From Micavibrio_C sp964577255 (GTDB lineage Bacteria > Pseudomonadota > Alphaproteobacteria > Micavibrionales > Micavibrionaceae): a stretch of 64,000 nucleotides of DNA. Each line of letters begins with the position of its first letter. Position 1 is the first letter of the stretch. Positions 52,011-60,220 of the stretch are shown piece by piece. The notes beneath the pieces are model-generated. The model did not search any database and had not been told where the DNA came from. It saw only the letters and a program-made list of their open reading frames with translations. A program made the translations under genes and the position numbers. The stretch covers positions 5,139-69,138 of the forward strand of contig CAZNYM010000007.1 in the NCBI GenBank assembly GCA_964577255.1. The letters are read 5' to 3'.

Positions 52011-52304
52011 CTAAACGCCGTAAACCCTCATGGAACGGCGCTGCCGGTTATGGAGATTTTCTGTCTCTACGCGCGCTTCCTCGATGATTTTCAGTTTATG
52101 GCCGAGCATCATGGAAATGGTCCCATAGCTGCTGAGCCGCGCTGTAGTGCGCGCCCATAGTTTATCCGCGGCATCCTTGGTGAAACGCAGCATATCGGCG
52201 CTGAGCGCCGGCTCACTTTTCAGGCAATCATGGACTGTTTTGGCATCGGCGTACGTAGTGGCGGCGCGGTAGAAAGCTTCTTCGATCAGGGTCATTTTAC
52301 GCAC
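52011..52304 (-). CDS. Unknown small helical protein
   Basis: 97 residues with GTG 52304 or ATG 52295 as start. It is almost wholly helical: TLIEEAFYRAATTYADAKTV, DMLRFTKDAADKLWARTTARL and LKIIEEARVETENLHNR. The C-terminus is basic. It starts the run of four small minus-strand genes, 14 bases before the 78-residue gene. No family was recognised. The 123-base gap to ldtR could carry a promoter. Confidence 0.55.
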   Translation of the reverse strand: MRKMTLIEEAFYRAATTYADAKTVHDCLKSEPALSADMLRFTKDAADKLWARTTARLSSYGTISMMLGHKLKIIEEARVETENLHNRQRRSMRVYGV

Positions 52305-52427
52305 AGCAGGTACTCCCAGCTATTTCCACAATGGATGGAAAATAGAACACATAACCCCCTGCGTGGACAAGGATTATTGAAAAAATCAGCGCTGTACGAA
52401 ACAATATTACCGCAAAGCGGGCGCCGC

Positions 52428-52910
52428 TTACTCGAAGTCCTCGGGCCGCATGCTGGCGAAGTTGGTCTGGCCGGCCCAGAACTGCTCGATCATCTTGAGC
52501 GTGCCGTTGAGCTCGCCCAGGCGCTGATCGTTCAGGGCGGTGCCCTTGATCTGACCCTCGTGGCGCTTGAACATCACGGTGATGGCGTCGCGCAGCTCTT
52601 TGCCCTTGGGCGACAGGCGTACGCGCATCGAGCGCTTGTCGTGGACCGAGCGTTCCTGGATCAGGTAGCCGTTTTCCACCATTTTCTTGACGTTATAGGA
52701 CACGTTCGAGCCCAGGTAATAGCCACGGATCGTCAGTTCCCCGACCGTCAGCTCGTCGTCGCCGATGTTGTAAAGGATCATGCTCTGGACGTTGTTGATG
52801 TCCTGGACGGCCTTGCGCTCGAGCTCGACCTTCAGCACATCGAGGAAATGCCGGTGCAGGCGCTCGATCAGCTGGATGGCTTCGAAATAGACGGTGGCGG
52901 TCAAAATCAT
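52428..52910 (-). CDS. ldtR: LdtR-type MarR family regulator
   Basis: 160 residues. The stretch NVQSMILYNIGDDELTVGEL, then RGYYLGSNVSYNVKKMVENG and SVHDKRSMRVRLSPKG, is diagnostic of the alphaproteobacterial LdtR group of winged-helix MarR regulators. In Liberibacter LdtR controls an L,D-transpeptidase and osmotic-stress tolerance; the targets here are unknown. The ATG has AGGAGA upstream, and a sigma-70-like promoter lies at 52968-52996. The 5' leader contains a short AT-flanked hairpin. Confidence 0.9.
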   Translation of the reverse strand: MILTATVYFEAIQLIERLHRHFLDVLKVELERKAVQDINNVQSMILYNIGDDELTVGELTIRGYYLGSNVSYNVKKMVENGYLIQERSVHDKRSMRVRLSPKGKELRDAITVMFKRHEGQIKGTALNDQRLGELNGTLKMIEQFWAGQTNFASMRPEDFE

Positions 52911-52967
52911 TCTCCTGGCTGGGCAAAACCGGCGGAATACCGGCTTTTGAAAGACGTATTCCTCTGA

Positions 52968-52996
52968 ATCATAAAGCAGAAAAGACTACAAACAAG
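52968..52996 (-). promoter_or_regulatory. Candidate sigma-70 promoter of ldtR
   Basis: On the minus strand TTGTTT (52996-52991) and TATGAT (52973-52968) are separated by 17 bases, 58 bases before the ldtR ATG. A CCGG-centred hairpin with flanking A and T runs lies between them and the gene (about 52925-52949) and may be a leader structure. Confidence 0.45.
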
Positions 52997-53052
52997 TTAA
53001 AAATTGACAGGCATTTCAAGGGTTTATATTTCCATAATAAAATAGCGCTACC

Positions 53053-54108
53053 TCAGGGGTAAAGCTCCAGCCCGGTAGGCGCGAACAACGCCTCGACCAT
53101 CGCGGGCGCCACCTCCCCGATCCCCGCCGGCTGCCAGCGCGGCTTTTTGTCCCGGTCGATCAGCATCGCCCGCACCCCCTCGAAAAATTCCGTTCCGCGC
53201 ATGAAATGCTGGGCCAGGATGAAATCCTCCTCCACCCCCGCGCAGAAGCTCCGGCCCCGCGATCGCCCGACCTTCTCCAGCGCCACCGCCATACTGAGCG
53301 GCGCGCGTGTGTCAACAAGCGTCAGGATTTCGCGCGCCCAGGGATCGGGATGGGAAGAGAGAGTAGAATAAATCTCTTTTATCGTTTTAAAACAGAATAT
53401 TGAATCAATAATCTCATGTTTTTTCTCAAGAACTGCCGTTGCGTCGTTCTCGAATATATCCTGACACATTTCGTTGATGATATATTCCGTGTTTACAGGA
53501 TCTTGCTCCAGATTCCTCATTAAATCTGCGAAGATCGCGCTATCCGCCCCGTGCGTGGCGAAACCGCCGTAAAGCGCGTCGCGCGGACCAATCGTCATGC
53601 CTGTGACGGCCAGGAACGAACCGCTGTGACCCGGTGCGCGCGCCAGGAAATAGCCGCTGCCGATATCGGGGAAAAAGCCGATCCCCGTCTCCGGCATCGC
53701 CCAGCGCGTGCGCGCCGTCGCGACACGGTAACGGCACGGCCCGGCCACACCGAACCCGCCCCCCATGGTGATCCCGTCCATCAGCGCCACCAGCGGCTTG
53801 GGGAACGAGAACAACTGCTCGTTCATGCGGTATTCGGCCCGGAAATATTCGTCCAGCAGGTCCGGCCGGTCGCGCAGGCGGTAACTGGCCTTGATGTCCC
53901 CGCCCGCGCAGAAGGCCCGGTCCCCCGCCCCCGTGAACACGACCACGCCTACGCCGGGGTCGCGCTGCCATTCCGCCAGACCCGCCGACAGGCGCCGTAT
54001 CATGTTGAGGGTCAGGGCGTTGAGCTGATCCGGCCGGTTGAGAATCACTTGCACCAGCGCGCCGCGCCGCTCGATCAGGATCTCTTGGTCGCCGTCGGCA
54101 GTTGACAT
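53053..54108 (-). CDS. 3-hydroxyisobutyryl-CoA hydrolase-like enoyl-CoA hydratase family protein
   Basis: 351 residues. Crotonase fold with the HIBCH marks: LNRPDQLNALTLNMI, FCAGGDIKASYR, SFPKPLVALMDGITMGGGFGV, the MPETGIGFFPDIGSGYFL motif and the C-terminal VEEDFILAQHFMRGTEFFEGV with RAMLIDRDKKPRW. HIBCH frees 3-hydroxyisobutyrate in valine breakdown, whose product feeds propionyl-CoA and so the methylcitrate cycle. The middle part (about 200-260) is less similar to the family. It is divergent from hemB, 60 bases apart. Confidence 0.9.
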   Translation of the reverse strand: MSTADGDQEILIERRGALVQVILNRPDQLNALTLNMIRRLSAGLAEWQRDPGVGVVVFTGAGDRAFCAGGDIKASYRLRDRPDLLDEYFRAEYRMNEQLFSFPKPLVALMDGITMGGGFGVAGPCRYRVATARTRWAMPETGIGFFPDIGSGYFLARAPGHSGSFLAVTGMTIGPRDALYGGFATHGADSAIFADLMRNLEQDPVNTEYIINEMCQDIFENDATAVLEKKHEIIDSIFCFKTIKEIYSTLSSHPDPWAREILTLVDTRAPLSMAVALEKVGRSRGRSFCAGVEEDFILAQHFMRGTEFFEGVRAMLIDRDKKPRWQPAGIGEVAPAMVEALFAPTGLELYP

Positions 54109-54168
54109 TGGGGCACCGGGAGGGCTTTAAAAGGCGGGTATCAACGAAAACACAGGGAAGGCTACTGC

Positions 54169-55209
54169 ATGTTCCGCACGCAGACAACCGCCAAGATCGC
54201 TCCGCAGCCGCAGGACGAAGCATCGTCTGCCCGAGCGCTGACGCACCGTCCACGCCGCCTGCGGGTCAGCGAGAACATGCGCGGCCTGGTGCGCGAACAC
54301 CGCCTGCACCCCGACAACCTGATCCTGCCGCTGTTCGTCGAGGAAGGCATAAGCGAGCGCCAGCCGATCGCCGCCATGCCCGGCGTGTTCCGCGAAAGCG
54401 AGCAATCAGCCGCGGCACTGGTCAGGAACGCTTACGGCACAGGTGTGAAAGCCGTGATGCTGTTCGGCGTATCGCATCACAAGGATCATCGCGGCAGCGA
54501 CTCGCTGAGCCCCGACGGCTTGCTCGCGCGCATGATCGACCGCGTCAAGCAGGCCAGCCCCGAAACCGTCGTCATGGCCGATCTGTGCTTCTGCGAATAT
54601 ACCGACCACGGCCACTGCGGCCCGCTCGACGAGCACGGCCGCGTGGCCAATGACGAAACCGTCGAGAACATCGCCCGCCAGGCCCTGATCGCCGCCGGGG
54701 CCGGCGCCGACATCCTGGCGCCCTCGGGCATGATGGATGGTCAGGTAGGCGCGATCCGCGCCGCGCTCGATCAAAACAATTTCATCGACACCGCCATCCT
54801 GGCCTATGCGGCAAAATACGCGTCCTCCTTCTACGGGCCGTTCCGCGACGCCGCCGGCTGCGCGCTGAAAAAAGGCGACCGCAAGACGCACCAGATGGAT
54901 CCTGCCAACGGCGACGAAGCACTGCGGGAAGTGGCGCTCGATATCGAACAGGGCGCCGACATGGTGATGGTGAAGCCGGGACTTCCGTATCTCGACATCG
55001 TCCACCGCGTGAAGCAGGAATTTCGCCTACCCACCTTCGCCTATAACGTCAGCGGTGAGTACGCGATGCTGAAATTCGCCGCCGAGCGCGGGGCGCTTAA
55101 CTATGAAGCGGCGCTGATGGAAATGCTGACGGCGTTCAGGCGCGCCGGGGCCGATGGCATCCTCACCTACGCCGCCTGCGATGCCGCCGCCCTGCTGAAC
55201 GGCCGCTAA
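54169..55209 (+). CDS. hemB: Porphobilinogen synthase (delta-aminolevulinic acid dehydratase)
   Basis: 346 residues. It joins two 5-aminolevulinate molecules to porphobilinogen in heme synthesis. The Schiff-base Lys are in AKYASSFYGPFRDAA and VMVKPGLPYLD. The metal loop DLCFCEYTDHGHCG carries Cys-x-Cys and a third Cys, the zinc-dependent type; many bacterial enzymes have Asp/Ala and use Mg. The N-terminus has a disordered extension of about 25 residues. The stop interlocks with the convergent gene at 55206-55209. Confidence 0.95.
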   Translation: MFRTQTTAKIAPQPQDEASSARALTHRPRRLRVSENMRGLVREHRLHPDNLILPLFVEEGISERQPIAAMPGVFRESEQSAAALVRNAYGTGVKAVMLFGVSHHKDHRGSDSLSPDGLLARMIDRVKQASPETVVMADLCFCEYTDHGHCGPLDEHGRVANDETVENIARQALIAAGAGADILAPSGMMDGQVGAIRAALDQNNFIDTAILAYAAKYASSFYGPFRDAAGCALKKGDRKTHQMDPANGDEALREVALDIEQGADMVMVKPGLPYLDIVHRVKQEFRLPTFAYNVSGEYAMLKFAAERGALNYEAALMEMLTAFRRAGADGILTYAACDAAALLNGR

Positions 55210-55733
55210 TAAGGCTCGCGGCGAAGTACGGTTCTTATTTCACCGGTCGCGGGTTCGACGACCAGTTCCGTAGGCGCTGCCATGTACTCTTCCTCCACCC
55301 GCTCATGCGCCGGTTCATCGTCGGCCGCCTTGATCTCCGGCATGTGGCAGTCGTCCGATGTCACCACCGGCTCGCCGGCCTTGTACGAGAAATCGCGCAT
55401 GATCCTGAGATTGCAAAGGCGTGACCCGCCCTCGTCATACGCTGACGCCGTGAGGACATAGGCGCGGTTGTTGCTCTCGAAAAGGCCGGTACGCTCCACC
55501 GCTTCGACCTGTACTTGCTGAATCTTTCCTTCGCGCTCGACGGCAAGCGGCATCCGGCAGGCCGGGCTGTCCTTTACCCCGGCGCACCGCGCCATGAGCT
55601 GCTCGGCATTCGCCGCTTCCTCTTGCTCGTCCTGCGGCATGAACGTCTTCTGCAGGACCATGATGGCGATAAAGGCCGTGATGGCCTTGGTCAGCGGCCG
55701 GCCGGCTATCGATCGATCTTCGTCTCTGCTCAT
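55206..55733 (-). CDS. Unknown membrane-anchored protein
   Basis: 175 residues from ATG 55733, with AGGGGA upstream. A basic N-terminus leads into a single hydrophobic helix (about 15-30: AITAFIAIMVLQKTFM). A periplasmic-type domain follows with four Cys that could form two disulfides (ARCAGVKDSPACRMP, SRLCNLRI and SDDCHMP). The C-terminus is acidic. No family was recognised. It is transcribed towards hemB and is the only gene of its unit visible here. Confidence 0.65.
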   Translation of the reverse strand: MSRDEDRSIAGRPLTKAITAFIAIMVLQKTFMPQDEQEEAANAEQLMARCAGVKDSPACRMPLAVEREGKIQQVQVEAVERTGLFESNNRAYVLTASAYDEGGSRLCNLRIMRDFSYKAGEPVVTSDDCHMPEIKAADDEPAHERVEEEYMAAPTELVVEPATGEIRTVLRREPY

Positions 55734-55889
55734 GGAAAATTTCCCCTCTGGTTTGGCGTATATAATATGAAAAAGATTGGCCTTGTCCATAAAAACATGA
55801 CGTAATCCCCGGAAAAACCCGCCTGATTTTCCCTATACACACAATCTCCGGTAGAACCCTGTTAACCTTTTCCCCCTAGAATAAAGACC

Positions 55890-57548
55890 GTGGACAAACA
55901 GGGTCTTAAGCAGCAGCGGGATCGTTTTCTCGCCTTTTCCTTCGCCTCGGCCGATCTGTTCCTCGAAGTCTCGGGGGACGGCGAGGTCGTGTTCGCGCTC
56001 GGCGCGGCGCGTTCGCTCACCGGCATCAACGACAAAACCCTGCTCGGCCAGAAATGGCTGGCGATTTTTTCACCCAAGGACCGCAAGCTTCTGGACATGA
56101 TGCGCACGCGCGCCAACCCGGCCGAACGCGGCGGCCCCTACATCGTCACGCTCGACGAAACGCTGGGCCAGGGCCTCAAGGCGATCGTCACCGGCATCCG
56201 CATGCCGGGCAGCGACAGTTTCTATCTGACGCTCGGTTTCTCGAACGCTCTCATGGCCCAGGTGGCGACCGCGGCCAAGGAGATGCAGGAATCAAAGCTG
56301 CTCGACAAGGACGACTTCATGGCCACCGCGCGCGACGCCATCGATACCGCGCGCAGCGTGGGCCAGGATCTCGACATGACCCTGCTCGACATCGAGAACC
56401 TCGGCGAAGTGCGCAAAAAAATGGGCGAAGACTGGTGGAACGGTTTTACCCAGACCATCACCGAATATCTGTGCGCCCAGTCGGCTGACGGCCGCACCGC
56501 CGCCACTATCAAGGATGGCCGCTACAGCGTCATTCACGATAAATCCGTGTCGTCCGAGGATCTGCGGGTGCAGCTGACAGAACTTGCCAAGACCGCCGAT
56601 CCCGCCGCCAACGTCGAGATCACCTCCAAGACCATCGAATCCGACCTGCAGACCTTGAGCGAGCGCGAGGCCAGCAAGGCGCTGATCTACACCATCAACG
56701 AATTCGAGCGCAAAGGCACATCTCTCAACATCGAAACCCTGAACACGGGCTTCAAGGCCTACGTTACCGCCAACGCCCACAAGATTTCCCAGTTCAAGTC
56801 GATGATCGAGCAGCTCAACTTCGATTTCCACTTCCAGCCGATCGTCGATCTCGAAACCTACGAGGTCAGCCACTATGAAATGCTGTCCCGCTTCAAGGGC
56901 GAAGGCTCGACCCAGGAATGGATCATCTTCGGCGAAGATATCGGCATGGCCCCCGATTTCGACATCGCCGTGTGCGAGCGCGCCATCAACTATCTCGTCT
57001 ATAAATCGGCCGGGCGGCGCACCAGGTTCGCCGTCAATCTTTCCGGCCAGTCGGTGCAGAACGAGCAGTTCTGCAAGACGCTGCTGGCCAAGCTCGATCT
57101 CAACAAGAACCTCTCCGACCGCCTGATCTTTGAAATCACCGAATCCACCGCCATCAACGACCTCGACAAGGTCAACAATTTCATCGGCATCCTTCAGGAA
57201 CGCGGCTTCAAGGTCTGCATGGACGATTTCGGCGCCGGCGCGGCGTCTTTCCAGTATCTGCAGAAGCTGGATGTCGATTATCTGAAAATTGACGGCCAGT
57301 ACGCCCGCAAGCTCCTGACTAACCAGCGCGACGCCGTCATGGTCCGCAACCTGGTGAAGATGTGCAAGGATTTGGACATAACAACTATTATTGAAAAGAT
57401 CGAGACGGAGCCCCAGGCTCGCATGGTGCGCGAGATGGGCATCCCCTTGGCCCAGGGCTTCCTGTTCTCCACCCCCCGCGCCAAGCCCGATTACGACCCG
57501 GCTGAGGCCAAGGCCAACATCAAGGCGCAAGCCGCCGCGGTCGCCTGA
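55890..57548 (+). CDS. PAS / degenerate GGDEF / EAL domain protein
   Basis: 552 residues with a GTG start. The N-terminal PAS-like domain is at about 10-115 (EVSGDGEVVFALGAARSLTG). A middle part at about 130-230 has the GGDEF fold pattern but KDGRY in place of GG(D/E)EF, so it should not make c-di-GMP. The EAL domain is at about 305-545. Its motif is EML (Glu330), and the other residues are kept: NLSGQS, EITES, DDFGAG, LKIDG, IEKIE and QGFLF. It may degrade or bind c-di-GMP. It is upstream of motA-motB with a 117-base gap, which suggests a link to motility. Confidence 0.88.
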   Translation: MDKQGLKQQRDRFLAFSFASADLFLEVSGDGEVVFALGAARSLTGINDKTLLGQKWLAIFSPKDRKLLDMMRTRANPAERGGPYIVTLDETLGQGLKAIVTGIRMPGSDSFYLTLGFSNALMAQVATAAKEMQESKLLDKDDFMATARDAIDTARSVGQDLDMTLLDIENLGEVRKKMGEDWWNGFTQTITEYLCAQSADGRTAATIKDGRYSVIHDKSVSSEDLRVQLTELAKTADPAANVEITSKTIESDLQTLSEREASKALIYTINEFERKGTSLNIETLNTGFKAYVTANAHKISQFKSMIEQLNFDFHFQPIVDLETYEVSHYEMLSRFKGEGSTQEWIIFGEDIGMAPDFDIAVCERAINYLVYKSAGRRTRFAVNLSGQSVQNEQFCKTLLAKLDLNKNLSDRLIFEITESTAINDLDKVNNFIGILQERGFKVCMDDFGAGAASFQYLQKLDVDYLKIDGQYARKLLTNQRDAVMVRNLVKMCKDLDITTIIEKIETEPQARMVREMGIPLAQGFLFSTPRAKPDYDPAEAKANIKAQAAAVA

Positions 57549-57665
57549 ACCCCGCGCTTTTAAAGGCGGGGATAACAGTTTCTTACAATCCGTTAACACT
57601 TTTCTGTCAGGCTGAAAGCGTCGACAATCGCTATCCGTCGACAAAGAAAGGATTTCTTTGCCACC

Positions 57666-58532
57666 ATGAAGCTGATCGGCTTTGTTCTCGTCGTTGCCTG
57701 TACTTTTGGCGGCTACATCCTCGCGGGTGGCAGCATGGCGCCCATTCTCAAGGCCGCGCCGGTGGAATGCCTCATCATTCTGGGGTGCGCGTTCGGCGCC
57801 TTCATCATCGCCAACACCATGCACACGATCAAGGCGACGGCCAGTTCGCTTAAGTGCATCATCAAGCCCGAAGCCCATAACAAGGACTCCTATATCGAGC
57901 TTCTGAGCGCGATGTTCATGACCTTCAAGCTGGCGCGGACCAAGGGCTGGCTGGCACTGGAATCGCACATCGAGAACCCCGACGACAGCACGCTGTTCAA
58001 GCAGTTCCCCGGATTCAGCGCCGACCACCACGCCCTCACCTTTCTGTGCGATTACCTGCGCATCATCTCGCTCGGCAACGAAAACCCGCACGAGATCGAA
58101 GCGCTGATGGATGAAGAGATCGAGTCCATTAACCACGAAAAAATGCACCCCGCCCATGCCGTGCAAACCATGGCCGACGGCATTCCGGCCCTGGGCATCG
58201 TCGCCGCCGTGCTGGGCGTCATCAAGACCATGGGCGCCATTTCCGAACCGCCCGAAGTCCTGGGCAAGATGATCGGCGGCGCGCTGTGCGGCACGTTCCT
58301 GGGCGTGTGGTTCGCCTACGGCTTCATCGGCCCGACCGCGAGCGCGCTCAAGGTGCGCGCCGAGTCCGAAGTTCTTTACTACCGCTGCATGAAGATCTGC
58401 GTCATCGCCTTCCTCCAGGGCGCGGCGCCGCAGGTGGCGGTCGAGTTTTCGCGCAAGTTCCTGCCTCACGACCTGCAGCCCAGCTTCCTCGAGCTGGAAG
58501 AGAAGCTGAACGCGCTTCCGCCGCCGGGCTAA
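57666..58532 (+). CDS. motA: Flagellar motor stator protein MotA
   Basis: 288 residues with four membrane segments (near 2-20, 35-50, about 170-190 and 200-222). It forms the proton-driven stator with MotB. The cytosolic loop with SLKCIIKPEAHNKDSYIELL and the conserved FKLARTKGWLALESHIE carries the charged residues that contact FliG, and the later GIPALGIVAAVLGVIKTMG holds the functional Pro. ATG 57666 has a distant AAAGGA. It is followed by motB after 12 bases. Confidence 0.95.
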   Translation: MKLIGFVLVVACTFGGYILAGGSMAPILKAAPVECLIILGCAFGAFIIANTMHTIKATASSLKCIIKPEAHNKDSYIELLSAMFMTFKLARTKGWLALESHIENPDDSTLFKQFPGFSADHHALTFLCDYLRIISLGNENPHEIEALMDEEIESINHEKMHPAHAVQTMADGIPALGIVAAVLGVIKTMGAISEPPEVLGKMIGGALCGTFLGVWFAYGFIGPTASALKVRAESEVLYYRCMKICVIAFLQGAAPQVAVEFSRKFLPHDLQPSFLELEEKLNALPPPG

Positions 58533-58544
58533 GGAGCGCGCGCC

Positions 58545-59627
58545 ATGGCCGACAAAAAGGACAAAGAGCTCCAGCCGATCATCATCAAGAAGATCAAGAA
58601 GGGCGGCGACGGCCACCACGGCGGTGCCTGGAAGGTCGCTTATGCCGACTTCGTGACCGCCATGATGGCCTTCTTCCTGCTGCTGTGGCTGCTCAATGTC
58701 ACAACCCAGCAGGCCAAGGATGTCATCTCCAACTATTTCGATCCCACCCACCCCAAGGTCTCGCAGTCAACCAGCGGCGCAGGAGGCGTCATGGGAGGAA
58801 TCAGCATGAGCGCCCAGGGCGCCATGGCCACGCAGGTCCAGCCTTTGACCGCCCCACAGGCCACCGGCAAGCCGCGTAACGACGGCGGCAAGCACCGCCA
58901 GCAGAACAAGCGCCAGGAGCTGGAAAAGAAACTTAAAGCGGCCGAGGACAAGCGCTTCGAGGAAGCCAAGAAACAGATCGAAAAAGCGCTGCAAGAATCC
59001 GAAGACCTTAAAAAGATTTCCGACCAGGTGAAGATCGACATCACGCCCGAAGGCCTACGCATCCAGATCATCGATAAGGAAGGACGGCCGCTGTTCCCGA
59101 GCGGCAGCGCCGAGATGTATGACTACGTCAAAATCCTGCTGGCCGCCGTCACGGCTGCCATCATCCCCCTGCCCAACGAAGTCTCCGTGCGCGGCCACAC
59201 CGATAGCGTGCAATACGCGCCCGGCGCGAAATACACCAACTGGGAACTCTCCGCTGATCGCGCCAATTCAACCCGCCGCATGCTGATGCTGGGCATGCTG
59301 CACGAGGAACGGATCGTCAACGTCATGGGCAAGGCCGACCGCGAACCGCTGATCCCCGAGAACCCGAAGGATCCGCAGAACCGCCGCCTGACCGTCATGC
59401 TGCTGCGGGAGACGCTCGAGCAGGCGGCCGCGCGCGGCGGCCTGGGTGATGAGGAACTGCCGCCCAAAGAAGAACCTGAAGAAGAATATGACGAGGAGGC
59501 GCAGGAAACGGAAGCGGTGGAGGAAGAGGATTTCACCAACACCGACCACGAAGAGCCGACCTTCATCCCCGAAGACACCATCAACGGCCCTTACCGCCGC
59601 ACCCCGGGCAGCGTCACGTTCCCGTAG
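58545..59627 (+). CDS. motB: Flagellar motor stator protein MotB
   Basis: 360 residues. A cytosolic Lys-rich N-terminus is followed by one membrane helix with the proton-binding Asp35 in VAYADFVTAMMAFFLLLWLL. A linker with a long coiled coil (about 115-160) leads to the OmpA-like peptidoglycan-binding domain (about 180-300) with VRGHTDSVQYAPGA, WELSADRAN and NRRLTVML. The tail is highly acidic. The RBS AAGGAG lies nine bases upstream. The coupled pair motA-motB is standard. Confidence 0.94.
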   Translation: MADKKDKELQPIIIKKIKKGGDGHHGGAWKVAYADFVTAMMAFFLLLWLLNVTTQQAKDVISNYFDPTHPKVSQSTSGAGGVMGGISMSAQGAMATQVQPLTAPQATGKPRNDGGKHRQQNKRQELEKKLKAAEDKRFEEAKKQIEKALQESEDLKKISDQVKIDITPEGLRIQIIDKEGRPLFPSGSAEMYDYVKILLAAVTAAIIPLPNEVSVRGHTDSVQYAPGAKYTNWELSADRANSTRRMLMLGMLHEERIVNVMGKADREPLIPENPKDPQNRRLTVMLLRETLEQAAARGGLGDEELPPKEEPEEEYDEEAQETEAVEEEDFTNTDHEEPTFIPEDTINGPYRRTPGSVTFP

Positions 59628-59639
59628 CGTTTAAGATGA

Positions 59640-59807
59640 TTACGATTTCTCTTTAAACCGCGGCATCGCCGCCGCGCCGGAACCGGCCGAGCAGCTCATC
59701 GCCGGCACGGGCTGGGCGCGAGCCGAAACTTCAAGGGCCTGCAGCAGAGCTTTCGACCCTTCGCATTCTTTCTGGTTCTTGCCGGTGAATTCATGGATGC
59801 GCGTCAT
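59640..59807 (-). CDS. Very short protein, probably co-translated with the upstream gene
   Basis: 55 residues (MTRIHEFTGKNQKECEGSKA at the start, then a Ala/Gly/Ser-rich part). It starts two bases after the stop of the 97-residue gene (TAACCATG) and has GGAAGG seven bases upstream. Two Cys are present. No family was recognised. The strong Shine-Dalgarno sequence and the tight junction support a real gene, although the length gives little statistical support. Confidence 0.45.
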   Translation of the reverse strand: MTRIHEFTGKNQKECEGSKALLQALEVSARAQPVPAMSCSAGSGAAAMPRFKEKS

Positions 59808-59809
59808 GG

Positions 59810-60103
59810 TTACGCCTTCCCGCCCTGCGCCACTCTGATGGGCACGCTCAACTCGAAAATGCTGCCGTCGGGGCGCACCGCGGCCAGAAGCGCTTCGCGG
59901 CGGCGCCCGAACTGCTCCAGGATGGCGGGCGATACGGGGCCCAGATCGTAATCCTCCTGATGCAGGATCGCGTGGATATGCGCCGCGCGCGGATCGACCA
60001 GAACCGTGTCGGTCTGGACGAATGCCGGATCGGAAAAGGCGATGCAGACTTCGCCTTTCATGTTGACAATGAAACCGACCTCGGCTTCGGCTTTTTGGCC
60101 CAT
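59810..60103 (-). CDS. Unknown small protein, possible effector-like beta fold
   Basis: 97 residues from ATG 60103, which has GAGGGG four bases upstream; an ATG at 60124 is weaker. It contains EVGFIVNMKGEVCIAFSDP and VLVDPRAAHIHAILHQEDYD, then ILEQFGRRREALLAAV and FELSVPIRVAQGG. This looks like a small mixed alpha-beta soluble protein. No family was recognised. It forms a two-gene minus-strand unit with the 55-residue gene, between motB and leuC. Confidence 0.6.
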   Translation of the reverse strand: MGQKAEAEVGFIVNMKGEVCIAFSDPAFVQTDTVLVDPRAAHIHAILHQEDYDLGPVSPAILEQFGRRREALLAAVRPDGSIFELSVPIRVAQGGKA

Positions 60104-60220
60104 GAATCCCCTCTTTTGCTGCATTGCAGCGTTCGTAATATATTATGCATAATTAAGCTTGTCAAATGGTTAATGCCCTAAAATCCTTGCAAAACCGTCC
60201 CCCGCCGCCATAATCCCGGG

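Noticed and set aside
52925..52949. Rho-independent terminator before ldtR
   Set aside because: The CCGG hairpin has flanking A and T runs but a bulged base, and it lies between a likely promoter and the gene it serves, so at most it is a leader structure.
56292..58751. 819-residue minus-strand open frame across the EAL and motA genes
   Set aside because: It is antisense to two well-supported genes, and its Leu/Gly/Asp/His-rich text has no domain. It is a shadow caused by codon bias.
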